Assembly (NCBI GenBank): GCA_031404155.1
Contig: JANNGZ010000179.1
Span: 1 to 35,459, forward strand
Source: JANNGZ01 sp031404155
GTDB lineage: Bacteria > Pseudomonadota > Gammaproteobacteria > Burkholderiales > Burkholderiaceae_C
Direction: 5' to 3'
Length of the DNA: 35,459 nucleotides
Part shown: in pieces, positions 16,049-23,903 of the stretch
Layout: each line of letters starts with the position of its first letter
Position numbering within the stretch: position 1 is the first letter of the stretch
Made by a program: the position numbers and the translations under genes
The notes under the pieces: generated by a model
Databases searched by the model: none
Seen by the model: only the letters and a program-made list of their open reading frames with translations
What the model was told of the DNA's origin: nothing

Positions 16049-16054
16049 AGATTG
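16049..16054 (-). promoter_or_regulatory. pgk: Candidate -10 box of pgk
   Basis: TACAAT on the minus strand, in the context CCCTACAATCTTGG, lies about 75 bases upstream of the pgk start and just beyond the azlD stop. No clear TTGACA-like -35 is found, so the call rests on the -10 alone. Confidence 0.4.
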
Positions 16055-16080
16055 TAGGGAGTGGGTCGGGCGCCGGGAGT

Positions 16081-16410
16081 TCACCAGCCGAAGCCCAGGC
16101 GCAGCACCAGCAGGGTCGCGGTACCACTGACGATAGTGCCGAGAATGCCGCGGCGCCAGAACCAGTAGGCGCTGGCCACCAGCACCGCGGGCAGGCGCGC
16201 ATCCTTCCAGGTGGAGATGAACTCACCTTGGGTGAGCAGCACCTCGGGCGCCACCACCGCCATCAGCGCGGCGAGCGGCGCGTAGCGCAGGCCTTGCATC
16301 AGCCACTTCGGCAGCGGCAGCTCGCGCTCGGGGATCAGGAAGAAGCCGCGGGTGAGCAGCGTCAACAGCGCCAGGCCGACGACGGTGAGGACGGTTTCGG
16401 CGTAGCCCAT
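16081..16410 (-). CDS. azlD: AzlD-family membrane protein (branched-chain amino acid export partner)
   Basis: 109 residues with about four hydrophobic helices: TVLTVVGLALLTLLTRGFFLI at the start, a middle segment LMQGLRYAPLAALMAVVAPEVLL, and a C-terminal LGTIVSGTATLLVLRLGF. It is the small subunit that works with the larger AzlC protein at the inner membrane. ATG 16410 is preceded by GAGG eight bases upstream and begins ten bases after the azlC stop, so the two are an operon. GTG 16419 is a less likely start. Confidence 0.85.
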   Translation of the reverse strand: MGYAETVLTVVGLALLTLLTRGFFLIPERELPLPKWLMQGLRYAPLAALMAVVAPEVLLTQGEFISTWKDARLPAVLVASAYWFWRRGILGTIVSGTATLLVLRLGFGW

Positions 16411-16420
16411 CGCTATCACC

Positions 16421-17167
16421 TCAGGTGAGGTCGTCCTCGGGCTTCACGCTGCGCGGCACGCTGTGGTCGATGAGCAGCCCCACCGCCACCGCCGCAGCGA
16501 TCGCCACCACGATGTTCAGGCGCAGCGGCAGCGAATAGGCCGCGACGGCCGCACAGGCCGCGACCGCGGCGGCAGCCCAGGTGGCGCGGTCGCCGAGCAG
16601 CGACCAGCACAAGCCGATCAGCGCGAGCGTGCCGGCAAAGCCGATGCCCCAGTCGGCCGGTACATGGTTGCCGACGAAGATGCCGACCAGCGACGGCAAC
16701 TGCCAGGCCAGCCAGTTGGTGATCACGCCACCCCAGAAATACGCCAGTTGCCCGGGCGCGCGCCGCGGCTCGGGGTAGCGGCGGGTGAAGACCACGAAGT
16801 TGATGTCGGCGATGAAATAGCCGACCTGCATGCGGCGCCAGAACGGCAAATGCCCGAAGTAGGGCCGCGCGCCGGCGCTGAATACCAGGAAACGCAGGTT
16901 GACGCAGGCCGCGGTGGCCCAGACCACCCAGACCGGCGCGCCCGCGGCGATCAGCGGCAGCGTGGCGAGTTGTGCGCTGCCGGCAAAGACGATCAGCGAC
17001 ATCAGCACCGCGAGCGACAGCGGCATGCCGCTCTTGGCCATCGCCACCCCGGTGACCAGGCCCCAGGCGGCGATGCCCAGGGCGATACCGCCCATCTCGC
17101 GCACGCCCTGCTCGAACTCGGGCTCGCGCCAGATCGGCAAGGGGTCGGCCGGCACCGTGGGGCTCAT
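16421..17167 (-). CDS. azlC: AzlC-family permease
   Basis: 248 residues from ATG 17167. Polytopic, with family features: ARPYFGHLPFWRRMQVGYFIADINFVVF, then QLAYFWGGVITNWLAWQL and later DWGIGFAGTLALIGLCW. AzlC/AzlD pairs export branched-chain amino acids or related compounds; the substrate here is not determined. GTG 17182 would add five residues; neither start has a strong ribosome site. The next upstream gene on this strand is the DUF2807 protein, 52 bases away. Confidence 0.85.
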   Translation of the reverse strand: MSPTVPADPLPIWREPEFEQGVREMGGIALGIAAWGLVTGVAMAKSGMPLSLAVLMSLIVFAGSAQLATLPLIAAGAPVWVVWATAACVNLRFLVFSAGARPYFGHLPFWRRMQVGYFIADINFVVFTRRYPEPRRAPGQLAYFWGGVITNWLAWQLPSLVGIFVGNHVPADWGIGFAGTLALIGLCWSLLGDRATWAAAAVAACAAVAAYSLPLRLNIVVAIAAAVAVGLLIDHSVPRSVKPEDDLT

Positions 17168-17219
17168 CGGCACGATTGTCACGTGCGGCCGGCAACCGCG
17201 GCCGCGGCGGCGAACCTCG

Positions 17220-17945
17220 CTACTTGCGCGTCACGTTGCCGCTACCGACCACGCTGCGTTTGACGCTGGGGTTGCCGCTGTATTCCACGTCACCGCTGCC
17301 GGCGATCGAGACGCTGAGCGTCTTGTTGGCGTTGACCTGGGCGTCGCCACTGCCCGCGATGCTGACGCGCACCTCGTCGGCGGCAAGTTCATGCGCGCGC
17401 AGGCTGCCGCTGCCGGCAATCGAGACCTTGAAGCCGGTGGTCTTGCCCGCGAGCAACACGTCGCCGCTGCCGGCGATCGACAGGCTCAGCTCGTCGGCGC
17501 TCAGCGCCTTGGCCCGCAGGTCCGACGAGCCGCTGATCGACAGCGCCAGCCTCGGCGTCTTCAGCGCTTCGACGACCACGTTGCCCGAGCCGGAACTGGC
17601 CAGCGCCGTCAAGCGCAGCAGATCCACCGTGACCACGATCGGGGTGCGGCTGCGGATCGACTCGCCCCGCTTGACGCCGATGCGCAGGGTGCGGCCCGCC
17701 GCGCCCTCCTCCACCGCGGTGGCAATCAGCGGCAGCAGGTTGTCGTCGGCCCTCACCTCGACCGCTTCGCGCGTGCCCTGGCGCACCACGAGGTCCATAG
17801 ACCCTTCCAGCAAGATCGCCTGGAAGTCACTGACCTGGCGCATCTCGGTGGCCGGCGTGCCCGAGCCGGTGGTGGCCGCGAAGCTCGGGGCACACAGGAT
17901 GGCGGCGAGGCCGGCGGCGAGAAACAGGTGGCGGCGGGTGTTCAT
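17220..17945 (-). CDS. Exported DUF2807 (GIN-domain) repeat protein
   Basis: 241 residues. A signal peptide (MNTRRHLFLAAGLAAILCAPSFA, cleavage near 23) is followed by the DUF2807-type beginning FQAILLEGSMDLVVRQG. At least four spaced copies of SIAGSGD/SISGSSD come next, with GSGNV at both ends. The repeats have the alternating pattern of a right-handed beta-helix. Location should be periplasm or cell surface; biological role unknown. The gene lies between htpX and azlC on the same strand, with a GTGGCG/CGCCAC hairpin (about 17976-17989) in the htpX-side gap. Confidence 0.82.
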   Translation of the reverse strand: MNTRRHLFLAAGLAAILCAPSFAATTGSGTPATEMRQVSDFQAILLEGSMDLVVRQGTREAVEVRADDNLLPLIATAVEEGAAGRTLRIGVKRGESIRSRTPIVVTVDLLRLTALASSGSGNVVVEALKTPRLALSISGSSDLRAKALSADELSLSIAGSGDVLLAGKTTGFKVSIAGSGSLRAHELAADEVRVSIAGSGDAQVNANKTLSVSIAGSGDVEYSGNPSVKRSVVGSGNVTRK

Positions 17946-18105
17946 GGTGGGGCGACCTCGTGAGCGATGTTCAAGTGGCGAGCGCCACCACTGTGCCCCG
18001 CCGCCGCGCGGCTTTCAGCCTTCGCGCGACACGTTGCAGATCGGGCCGACGGGCCGCGCATCACGAACGATGTGCGGGGTGGTACAGGGCGGTGCAGGAA
18101 AGAGC

Positions 18106-18954
18106 TCAGCCGCCGCGCGCCATCTGCAACAGGCGCTCGACCCGCTCCTCGGTGCTCGGGTGGGTGCTGAACAGGCCGCGCAGGCCGCCGGTCGAGAGCG
18201 GGTTCATGATCATCATCTGTGCGGTTTCGGGGTGGCGTTCGGCGGCTTCCATCGGCACGCCTTGCGAGTAGCGCTGGATCTTCTGCAAGGCGGCGGCCAG
18301 CGCCTGCGGGTCGCCGGAAATCTCGGCACCGCCGCGGTCGGCCTCGAACTCGCGCGCGCGGCTGATCGCCATCTGGATCAGGCTCGCGGCCAGCGGCGCG
18401 AGGATCATCACCAGCAGGCCGACGATCGGGTTGTTGCTGCGGCCGTCGCCGCCGCGGCCGCCGAAGAACATCGCGAAGTTGGCCAGCATCGAGATCGCGC
18501 CCGCCATGGTCGCGCTCACCGTGCTGATCAGGATGTCGCGGTGGCGCACATGCGCCAGCTCATGCGCCATCACGCCGCGCAGCTCGCGCTCGCTGAGCAC
18601 CCGCAGGATGCCGGTGGTGGCCGCAACCGCGGCGTGCTCCGGGTTGCGGCCGGTGGCAAAAGCGTTCGGCGCGTCCTCCTGGATCAGGTACACCTTGGGC
18701 ATCGGCAGTTCGGCCTTCTGCGCCAGATCGGCCACCATGCGGTAGAACTGCGGCGCGCTGGTCTCGTCGACCTGCTGCGCGTTGTACATGCGCAGCACCA
18801 GCTTGTCGCTGAACCAGTAGCTGAAGAAGTTCATGCCCAGCGCGACGACGAGCGCGATCATCATCCCGCTCTGCCCCCCGATCAATTGGCCGAGGAACAT
18901 GAAGAGCGCGGTGATCGCAGCCATCAGGATGGCGGTCTTCATCAGGTTGAACAT
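18106..18954 (-). CDS. htpX: HtpX membrane zinc metalloprotease
   Basis: 282 residues. Inner-membrane M48 peptidase that degrades misfolded membrane proteins. Two N-terminal helices (about 5-25 and 31-48) precede the zinc motif HELAH (131-135); the third ligand is the glutamate in REFEADR. The C-terminal FSTHPSTEERVERL is conserved in the family. It lies downstream of fmt on the same strand with a 124-base gap that holds a sigma-32-like promoter, consistent with its known heat-shock control in E. coli. Confidence 0.95.
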   Translation of the reverse strand: MFNLMKTAILMAAITALFMFLGQLIGGQSGMMIALVVALGMNFFSYWFSDKLVLRMYNAQQVDETSAPQFYRMVADLAQKAELPMPKVYLIQEDAPNAFATGRNPEHAAVAATTGILRVLSERELRGVMAHELAHVRHRDILISTVSATMAGAISMLANFAMFFGGRGGDGRSNNPIVGLLVMILAPLAASLIQMAISRAREFEADRGGAEISGDPQALAAALQKIQRYSQGVPMEAAERHPETAQMMIMNPLSTGGLRGLFSTHPSTEERVERLLQMARGG

Positions 18955-18996
18955 CGACGGGGTCCTTGGGTGTGCCGGCGCAGGTGCCGTGGCGCG

Positions 18997-19025
18997 GTAG
19001 ATGCGGCCTCGCAGCTGGAGTTCAA
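18997..19025 (-). promoter_or_regulatory. htpX: Sigma-32-like promoter of htpX
   Basis: On the minus strand TTGAAC, 13 bases, then CCGCATCTA. The sigma-32 consensus is CTTGAAA, 13-17 bases, CCCCATNTA, so both boxes are close. It is about 45-70 bases upstream of the htpX start. As a sigma-70 reading, TTGAAC-17-ATCTAC also has correct spacing but a poor -10. Confidence 0.5.
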
Positions 19026-19057
19026 TTGCTGGCCTGCTCGCCGGTCAAGCAGCCCGG

Positions 19058-19083
19058 GCGGTCGGTCAAGGCGGTCGGTCAAG
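19058..19083. repeat. 13-bp direct repeat over the fmt stop codon
   Basis: Two adjacent perfect copies of GCGGTCGGTCAAG. On the minus strand each contains TTGACC, and a third TTGACC lies at 19043-19048. The fmt stop TGA is inside the fmt-proximal copy. Confidence 0.75.
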
Positions 19084-20071
19084 GCGGCGGTGAAGCGAGC
19101 GCCTCGCCGGCCCGCAGGCCGAGCGCCTGCGCTAGGCTCGTCGCGGGCACGCGGCGCCCACCCGGGCGCTGCAATTCGACGAGGTCCAGCGCGGTGCCAC
19201 CGCCGCAGGCGATGCGAACGGCATCGTTGCCGAGAGCGATCACGTCCCCGGGCTTCCCGGCTGGGTCCGCGTGCGCCGGGTCGATCGAAAGCGCCTGCGC
19301 CCGCCAGACCTTGAGCTGCTGGCCGTCGCGCACAAAACTCGCGCCGGGGAAGGGGTCGAAGGCGCGCACCCGACGCTCGATGGTTGCTGCGTCGAGCCTC
19401 CAGTCGATCAAGCCTTCGGACTTGTCGATCTTGTGGGCGTAGGTGACGCCTTCAAGCGGCTGAGCGATGCGTTGCAATCCGCCTCGCGACACGGCCCGCA
19501 GCGCGTCGACGACAAGCCGCGAACCCAGCGCTGCGAGGCGCTCGTGCAGCGTCGCGGCGGTGTCTTCGGGGCGCAGGTCGAGCGCCTCGGCCAGCAGCAT
19601 GTCGCCGGTGTCCAGGCCCTCGTCCATCTGCATGATGGTGATGCCGGAGCGTGCGTCACCGGCTTCGATCGCACGCTGGATCGGTGCCGCGCCGCGCCAG
19701 CGTGGCAGCAGGGACGCGTGAATGTTCAGGCAGCCCAAGCGCGGCAGCACCAGCACCTCCCTTGGCAGGATCAGGCCATAGGCCGCGACCACGAGCACAT
19801 CGGGCCGGGCGGCTTGCAGCGCATCACGCGCGGCGGCGGCGTCATCGGGGGACTTGCCGTCCAGGCGCAGGCTGCGCGGCTGCACCACGGGCAGGCCGTG
19901 GGCGAGCGCCAACAGCTTCACCACCGAGGCTTGCAGCTTTAGGCCACGGCCCGCCGGCCGGTCGGGTTGCGTCAGCACCAGCGGCACCTCGAAGCCGGCG
20001 CCGTGAATCTGCCGCAGCGCCGCCGCGGCGAACTCGGGCGTGCCGGCAAAGGCGACCCGCAAGGCAGTCAC
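19079..20071 (-). CDS. fmt: Methionyl-tRNA formyltransferase
   Basis: About 330 residues. Formylates initiator Met-tRNA using 10-formyltetrahydrofolate. Motifs: RVAFAGTPEFA at the N-terminus, LPRLGCLNIHASLLPRWRGAAPIQRAI (catalytic Asn and His) and MDEGLDTGDMLL (Asp), then the C-terminal tRNA-binding domain. GTG 20071 is chosen because AGG lies eight bases upstream; GTG 20080 adds three residues (M-H-T). It follows def closely, so the two form the usual def-fmt unit. The initiator tRNA substrate is itself encoded 9.7 kb away in this window. Confidence 0.95.
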   Translation of the reverse strand: MTALRVAFAGTPEFAAAALRQIHGAGFEVPLVLTQPDRPAGRGLKLQASVVKLLALAHGLPVVQPRSLRLDGKSPDDAAAARDALQAARPDVLVVAAYGLILPREVLVLPRLGCLNIHASLLPRWRGAAPIQRAIEAGDARSGITIMQMDEGLDTGDMLLAEALDLRPEDTAATLHERLAALGSRLVVDALRAVSRGGLQRIAQPLEGVTYAHKIDKSEGLIDWRLDAATIERRVRAFDPFPGASFVRDGQQLKVWRAQALSIDPAHADPAGKPGDVIALGNDAVRIACGGGTALDLVELQRPGGRRVPATSLAQALGLRAGEALASPPP

Positions 20072-20102
20072 CGTGTGCACCTGGGCCGGGCGGCAGCGGG
20101 GC

Positions 20103-20615
20103 TCAGCCGCGCTGCTCCTCGCGCGCCTGCTTGAGCATCTTGCTTCTGATGCGGTTGCGCTTGAGCGGGCTCAGGTATTCCACGAACACCTTGCCGACAA
20201 GGTGGTCCATCTCGTGTTGCACACACACGGCCGTCAGCTCTTCGGCGTCGAAGTCGAAGCTTTGGCCGTCGCGGCCGAGCGCACGCACCGTCACACGTGC
20301 ATGGCGCTCCACCCTGTCGTAGATGGCCGGCACCGAGAGGCAGCCTTCGTCGCTGACGATGCGCTCGTCACTGCGTTTGACGAGTTGCGGGTTGATCAGC
20401 ACGAGCGGTTTGTCGCGGGTCTCGGAGGTGTCGATCACGATCACCCGTTCGTGCACGTCGACCTGCGTGGCGGCCAGGCCAACACCGTCGGCCGCGTACA
20501 TGGTTTGAAGCATGTCGTCGACGAGGCGCCGGATGCGTTCGCTCACCTCGGCCACCGGTTTGGCCACGGTGTGCAGGCGCGGGTCGGGATATTTGAGGAT
20601 CGGAAGCAAGGCCAT
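20103..20615 (-). CDS. def: Peptide deformylase
   Basis: 170 residues, the standard length. Removes the N-formyl group from new proteins. All three metal-site motifs are present: GVGLAATQ (44-51), EGCLSVP (90-96, Cys92) and QHEMDHL (133-139, His134 and His138). It is the first gene of the def-fmt-htpX run on the minus strand and is divergent from the LysM gene. Confidence 0.97.
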   Translation of the reverse strand: MALLPILKYPDPRLHTVAKPVAEVSERIRRLVDDMLQTMYAADGVGLAATQVDVHERVIVIDTSETRDKPLVLINPQLVKRSDERIVSDEGCLSVPAIYDRVERHARVTVRALGRDGQSFDFDAEELTAVCVQHEMDHLVGKVFVEYLSPLKRNRIRSKMLKQAREEQRG

Positions 20616-20910
20616 GCGGTAGGACCGAAGCTAAAGATGTGTGGGCCGGGACTGACTTCGAAAGCGCCTGAAACGCTGTGGGGGTCACACAACGCCGGGC
20701 TTCGTGACGGGGGTCACGCGCGGCGAGTTGACGCGCCAGTTTGTTTGCGGCATCAATGCTTTAGAGGCAGAATCTGTGAAACAGTATGAGCATTTTCGCC
20801 GATCCGGCGAGGCCGCTTCGCCGCTTCGGATCATGACCATTTGGCGCCTGGGTTCGTGGCGGGTAGAACAACCGCCCGGATCGTTGGCACCGCCCTCGGA
20901 GAGCTTTTCG

Positions 20911-22092
20911 ATGACGCGACGCCCGCAGCCCACCCTCCGACTTGTGCCGACGGCGCACCCGGTGCTCACACCCGTTCTCGCCGCAGTGCTGTCGCTGGCG
21001 TCGGCAGCGGCGTTTGCGGTGAATTTTCCGGTGACACCCGAACAGCGCAGCACCGCACAACAGGTGGCGCAGGCCGGCGTGCCGCTGGCGGAGTTGGCGC
21101 CGAACGCGCCTGACTCGCACACCGTGAAGCGCGGCGACACGCTGTGGGACATCTCCAAGCTCTTCCTGAAAAGCCCTTGGCGCTGGCCCGAGCTGTGGGG
21201 CATGAACCTGGAACAGATCCGCAACCCGCACCTGATCTTCCCCGGGCAGATCCTGGTCCTGGAAAAGATCGACGGCCGCGCGCGGCTGCGCCTGGCGCAG
21301 TCGGTGGGGCCGAGCGGCACGGTCAAGCTGTCGCCGCGGGTGCGCAGCGAGGCTTCCGATGCGAACCCGCTGGCGTCGGTGCCGATGCACCTGATCACGC
21401 CCTTCCTCAACGAAGCGGTGGTTTTCAACAATGACGCGCTGGCGCTGGCGCCGCGTATCGTGGCGGCCCAGGAAGGCCGGGTGATGCTCTCGCGCGGCGA
21501 CACCGCCTATGTGCGCGGCGACCTCGCCGGGCTGCGCGACTGGCGCGTGTTCCGCGAAGCGCGGCCGCTGCTGGACCCGACCACCCGCGAGGTGCTGGGC
21601 TACGAAGCGCGCCACTTGGGCAGCGCCGAGTACACCCGCGAGGGCGAAGTGCGCCAGCGCGCCGACGGCAAGGGCGAGATCGTGCCCGCCACCTTCGTGC
21701 TCACCAGCATCCTGCAAGAGGTGGGCGTGGGCGACCGGCTCGCGCCGCAACAATCACGCGACTCCGCGAGTTTTGCGCCGCACCCGCCGAGCAAGGCCAT
21801 CGACGGGCAGATCGTGTCGATATACGGCGACGCCGTGACCGCCGGCCAGAACCAGATCGTGGCGATCAACCGCGGCGCCCACGACGGCCTGGAGCGTGGC
21901 CATGTGCTGGCGCTGTGGCGCGCCGGTGAACGTGTGCCCGACCGCACCGACCCGGCGCGGCCGCTGATGAAACTGCCCGACGAGCGGCACGGCCTGCTCT
22001 TCGTGTTCAGCGTCTTCGACCGCGTGTCCCACGCGCTGATCCTGCAGGTGCAGGACCCGGTGAAGCCAGGCGACCGCTTCACCCAGCCCTGA
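20911..22092 (+). CDS. Exported LysM-domain protein
   Basis: 393 residues from ATG 20911. A hydrophobic signal region (about 19-36, ending AAAFA) is followed by one LysM domain (about 70-119, HTVKRGDTLWDISKLFL to FPGQILVLEK) that should bind peptidoglycan. About 270 residues of unassigned sequence follow. Proteins of this kind lie between def and dprA in many Burkholderiales. The 295-base divergent gap upstream holds TTGACG at 20728-20733 but no matching -10, and a GTGAC/GTCAC hairpin near 20705-20718. The frame is open further upstream (to 20704), but that segment lacks a signal peptide and is probably leader. Confidence 0.85.
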   Translation: MTRRPQPTLRLVPTAHPVLTPVLAAVLSLASAAAFAVNFPVTPEQRSTAQQVAQAGVPLAELAPNAPDSHTVKRGDTLWDISKLFLKSPWRWPELWGMNLEQIRNPHLIFPGQILVLEKIDGRARLRLAQSVGPSGTVKLSPRVRSEASDANPLASVPMHLITPFLNEAVVFNNDALALAPRIVAAQEGRVMLSRGDTAYVRGDLAGLRDWRVFREARPLLDPTTREVLGYEARHLGSAEYTREGEVRQRADGKGEIVPATFVLTSILQEVGVGDRLAPQQSRDSASFAPHPPSKAIDGQIVSIYGDAVTAGQNQIVAINRGAHDGLERGHVLALWRAGERVPDRTDPARPLMKLPDERHGLLFVFSVFDRVSHALILQVQDPVKPGDRFTQP

Positions 22093-22181
22093 AGCTCTGA
22101 GCGCCGGCGGGCTGCGGCGCAGCGGCGCCCGCGCGCCCCGCCCGCCAAGGCGTGTCGCCGCGTGAGGCGATACTGACGGCG

Positions 22182-23294
22182 ATGCTCGACACCCAAGAAC
22201 TCGCCGCCTGGCTGCGCCTGCTGCTCTCCTCGGGTGTTGGTCGCGACGCTTCGCGCCGCCTGCTTGCGGCCTTTGGTTCGGCCGAGGCCATCTTCCAAGC
22301 CTCGCTCGCCGCGCAGCGTGAGATCGTGGGCACCAGGCTGGCCGCGGTGCTTGGCACCAAGCCCGCCGAGTTGGACGCCTTGCTCGAGGCCACCACCGCC
22401 TGGCTCGCGCTCGGCGAGTCACGGCGCATCGTCACCCTCGGCGACCCCGAGTACCCGCCGCTGCTGCTGCAAACCGCCGACCCGCCGCTGCTGCTGCATC
22501 TGCACGGCCGTGTCGAACTGCTGCAGGCGAGAAGCCTGGCCGTTGTGGGCAGCCGCCACCCGAGCCCGCAAGGGGCCGACAACGCCCGAGCCTTCGCAGC
22601 GCACCTGAGCCGCGCCGGCTGGACGATCGTCTCGGGCCTGGCGCTGGGCATCGACAGCGCGGCCCACGAGGGCGCACTCGATGGCGCCGGCTCGACGGTG
22701 GCGGTTCTCGGCACCGGCCTGGACCGCATCTACCCGGCACGGCACCACGCGCTGGCGCACCGCGTGGCGGCACAGGGCGTGCTGATGAGCGAGTTCCCGA
22801 TCGGCACGCCGCCGCTGCGCGAAAACTTCCCGATGCGCAACCGCATCATTGCCGGGCTGAGCCAGGGCACGCTGGTGGTGGAAGCCGCGGTGCGCTCGGG
22901 TTCGCTGATCACCGCGCGCATGGCGCTGGAGTCCGGGCGCGATGTCTTCGCGATTCCGGGTTCGATTCACTCGCCTCAGTCCCGCGGCTGCCACGCGCTG
23001 ATCAAACAGGGTGCCAAGCTGGTCGACGCCGCCGACGACATCCTGAATGAGCTGCGCGCGCCCGGCTCCACAAGAATCGTCGAGGACACGCCGGCGGAGC
23101 GAGCCGCATCTCATCCCGCGCCCGGCGACCCGCTGCTCGACGCGCTCGGGCATGACCCGGTGAGCCTGGACGCACTGCTGGCGCGCACCGGCCTGCCGAC
23201 CCCGGTGCTCAATGCCAGGCTTCTTGAGCTCGAACTCGACGGCCACCTGGCGCGGCTGCCCGGAGGCTTGTTCCAGCGCCGGTCGAGCGCTTGA
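22182..23294 (+). CDS. dprA: DNA-processing protein DprA (natural transformation)
   Basis: 370 residues. Loads RecA on incoming single-stranded DNA during transformation. An N-terminal SAM-like region (ELAAWLRLLLSSGVG) precedes the Rossmann core: AVVGSRHPSPQG, GWTIVSGLALGIDSAAHEGAL, AVLGTGLDRIYPARH, SEFPIGTPPLRENFPMRNRIIAGLS and GSLITARMALESGRDVFAIPGSI. A C-terminal winged-helix region (about 310-365) completes it. ATG 22182 gives the conserved family N-terminus; GTG 22152 is open but lacks support. Its presence suggests competence is possible. Confidence 0.95.
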   Translation: MLDTQELAAWLRLLLSSGVGRDASRRLLAAFGSAEAIFQASLAAQREIVGTRLAAVLGTKPAELDALLEATTAWLALGESRRIVTLGDPEYPPLLLQTADPPLLLHLHGRVELLQARSLAVVGSRHPSPQGADNARAFAAHLSRAGWTIVSGLALGIDSAAHEGALDGAGSTVAVLGTGLDRIYPARHHALAHRVAAQGVLMSEFPIGTPPLRENFPMRNRIIAGLSQGTLVVEAAVRSGSLITARMALESGRDVFAIPGSIHSPQSRGCHALIKQGAKLVDAADDILNELRAPGSTRIVEDTPAERAASHPAPGDPLLDALGHDPVSLDALLARTGLPTPVLNARLLELELDGHLARLPGGLFQRRSSA

Positions 23295-23371
23295 GCCACA
23301 ACCTCGTTGCCACCGAACGGGGCTCGCAGCAACCCGGCGACGCACCGCAAATGCAAGCCGCAGCGCTGCGC

Positions 23372-23377
23372 TATAGT
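23372..23377 (+). promoter_or_regulatory. smg: Possible -10 box immediately before smg
   Basis: TATAGT, eight bases before the smg ATG. If used, transcription would begin at or almost at the start codon, giving a leaderless message, which fits the missing ribosome site. No good -35 is evident. Confidence 0.35.
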
Positions 23378-23384
23378 GACTCTC

Positions 23385-23837
23385 ATGTTCGACGTGCTGG
23401 TTTACCTTTACGAAAACTACTGGCGCCCGGACGCCTGCCCGGACCGCGACCAGTTGACCCGCAAGCTCTCTGCGGTGGGCTTCGAGTCCGACGAAATCCA
23501 GGAAGCGCTGGCCTGGCTGAACGGGCTGGCCTCGGCGACCGAGTCGCACGCGAGCGCGCAGCATGAACACAGCATGCGCGTCTACTCCGAGAACGAGCGG
23601 GAACTGCTCGGCGACGAGTCGATCGGCTTCATCAGCTTCCTCGAATCGGCGGGCGTGCTGCCGGCGCCAATGCGCGAAATGGTGATCGACCGCGCGAGTG
23701 CCATCGGCGCAACGCCGATCGAACTCGATGACCTGAAGATCATCGTGCTGATGGTGTTCTGGAGTCTTGGCGAGGAGCCCGACGCGCTGATCCTCGACGA
23801 ACTTTTTGTCGCGCCGGAAGACCGCCTGATTCATTGA
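23385..23837 (+). CDS. smg: Smg family protein (DUF494)
   Basis: 150 residues, the typical length. Begins MFDVLVYLYENYWRPDACPD and contains the Smg patterns GFESDEIQEALAWL and RVYSENERELLGDESIGFI. Function not established; the gene usually follows dprA in beta- and gamma-proteobacteria. No ribosome-binding site is visible; TATAGT sits eight bases before the ATG. In many relatives a topoisomerase gene follows, but here the next gene is on the other strand. Confidence 0.9.
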   Translation: MFDVLVYLYENYWRPDACPDRDQLTRKLSAVGFESDEIQEALAWLNGLASATESHASAQHEHSMRVYSENERELLGDESIGFISFLESAGVLPAPMREMVIDRASAIGATPIELDDLKIIVLMVFWSLGEEPDALILDELFVAPEDRLIH

Positions 23838-23903
23838 GGCGGGCGGTTGGGCGCCGCGCCCTACGAGCGCCCGGAAAGGGCCGTCAGGCCTGCTTCCCCG
23901 ACT

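Noticed and set aside
20704..20910. 69-codon N-terminal extension of the LysM protein
   Set aside because: It would bury the signal peptide; ATG 20911 places the hydrophobic segment correctly.
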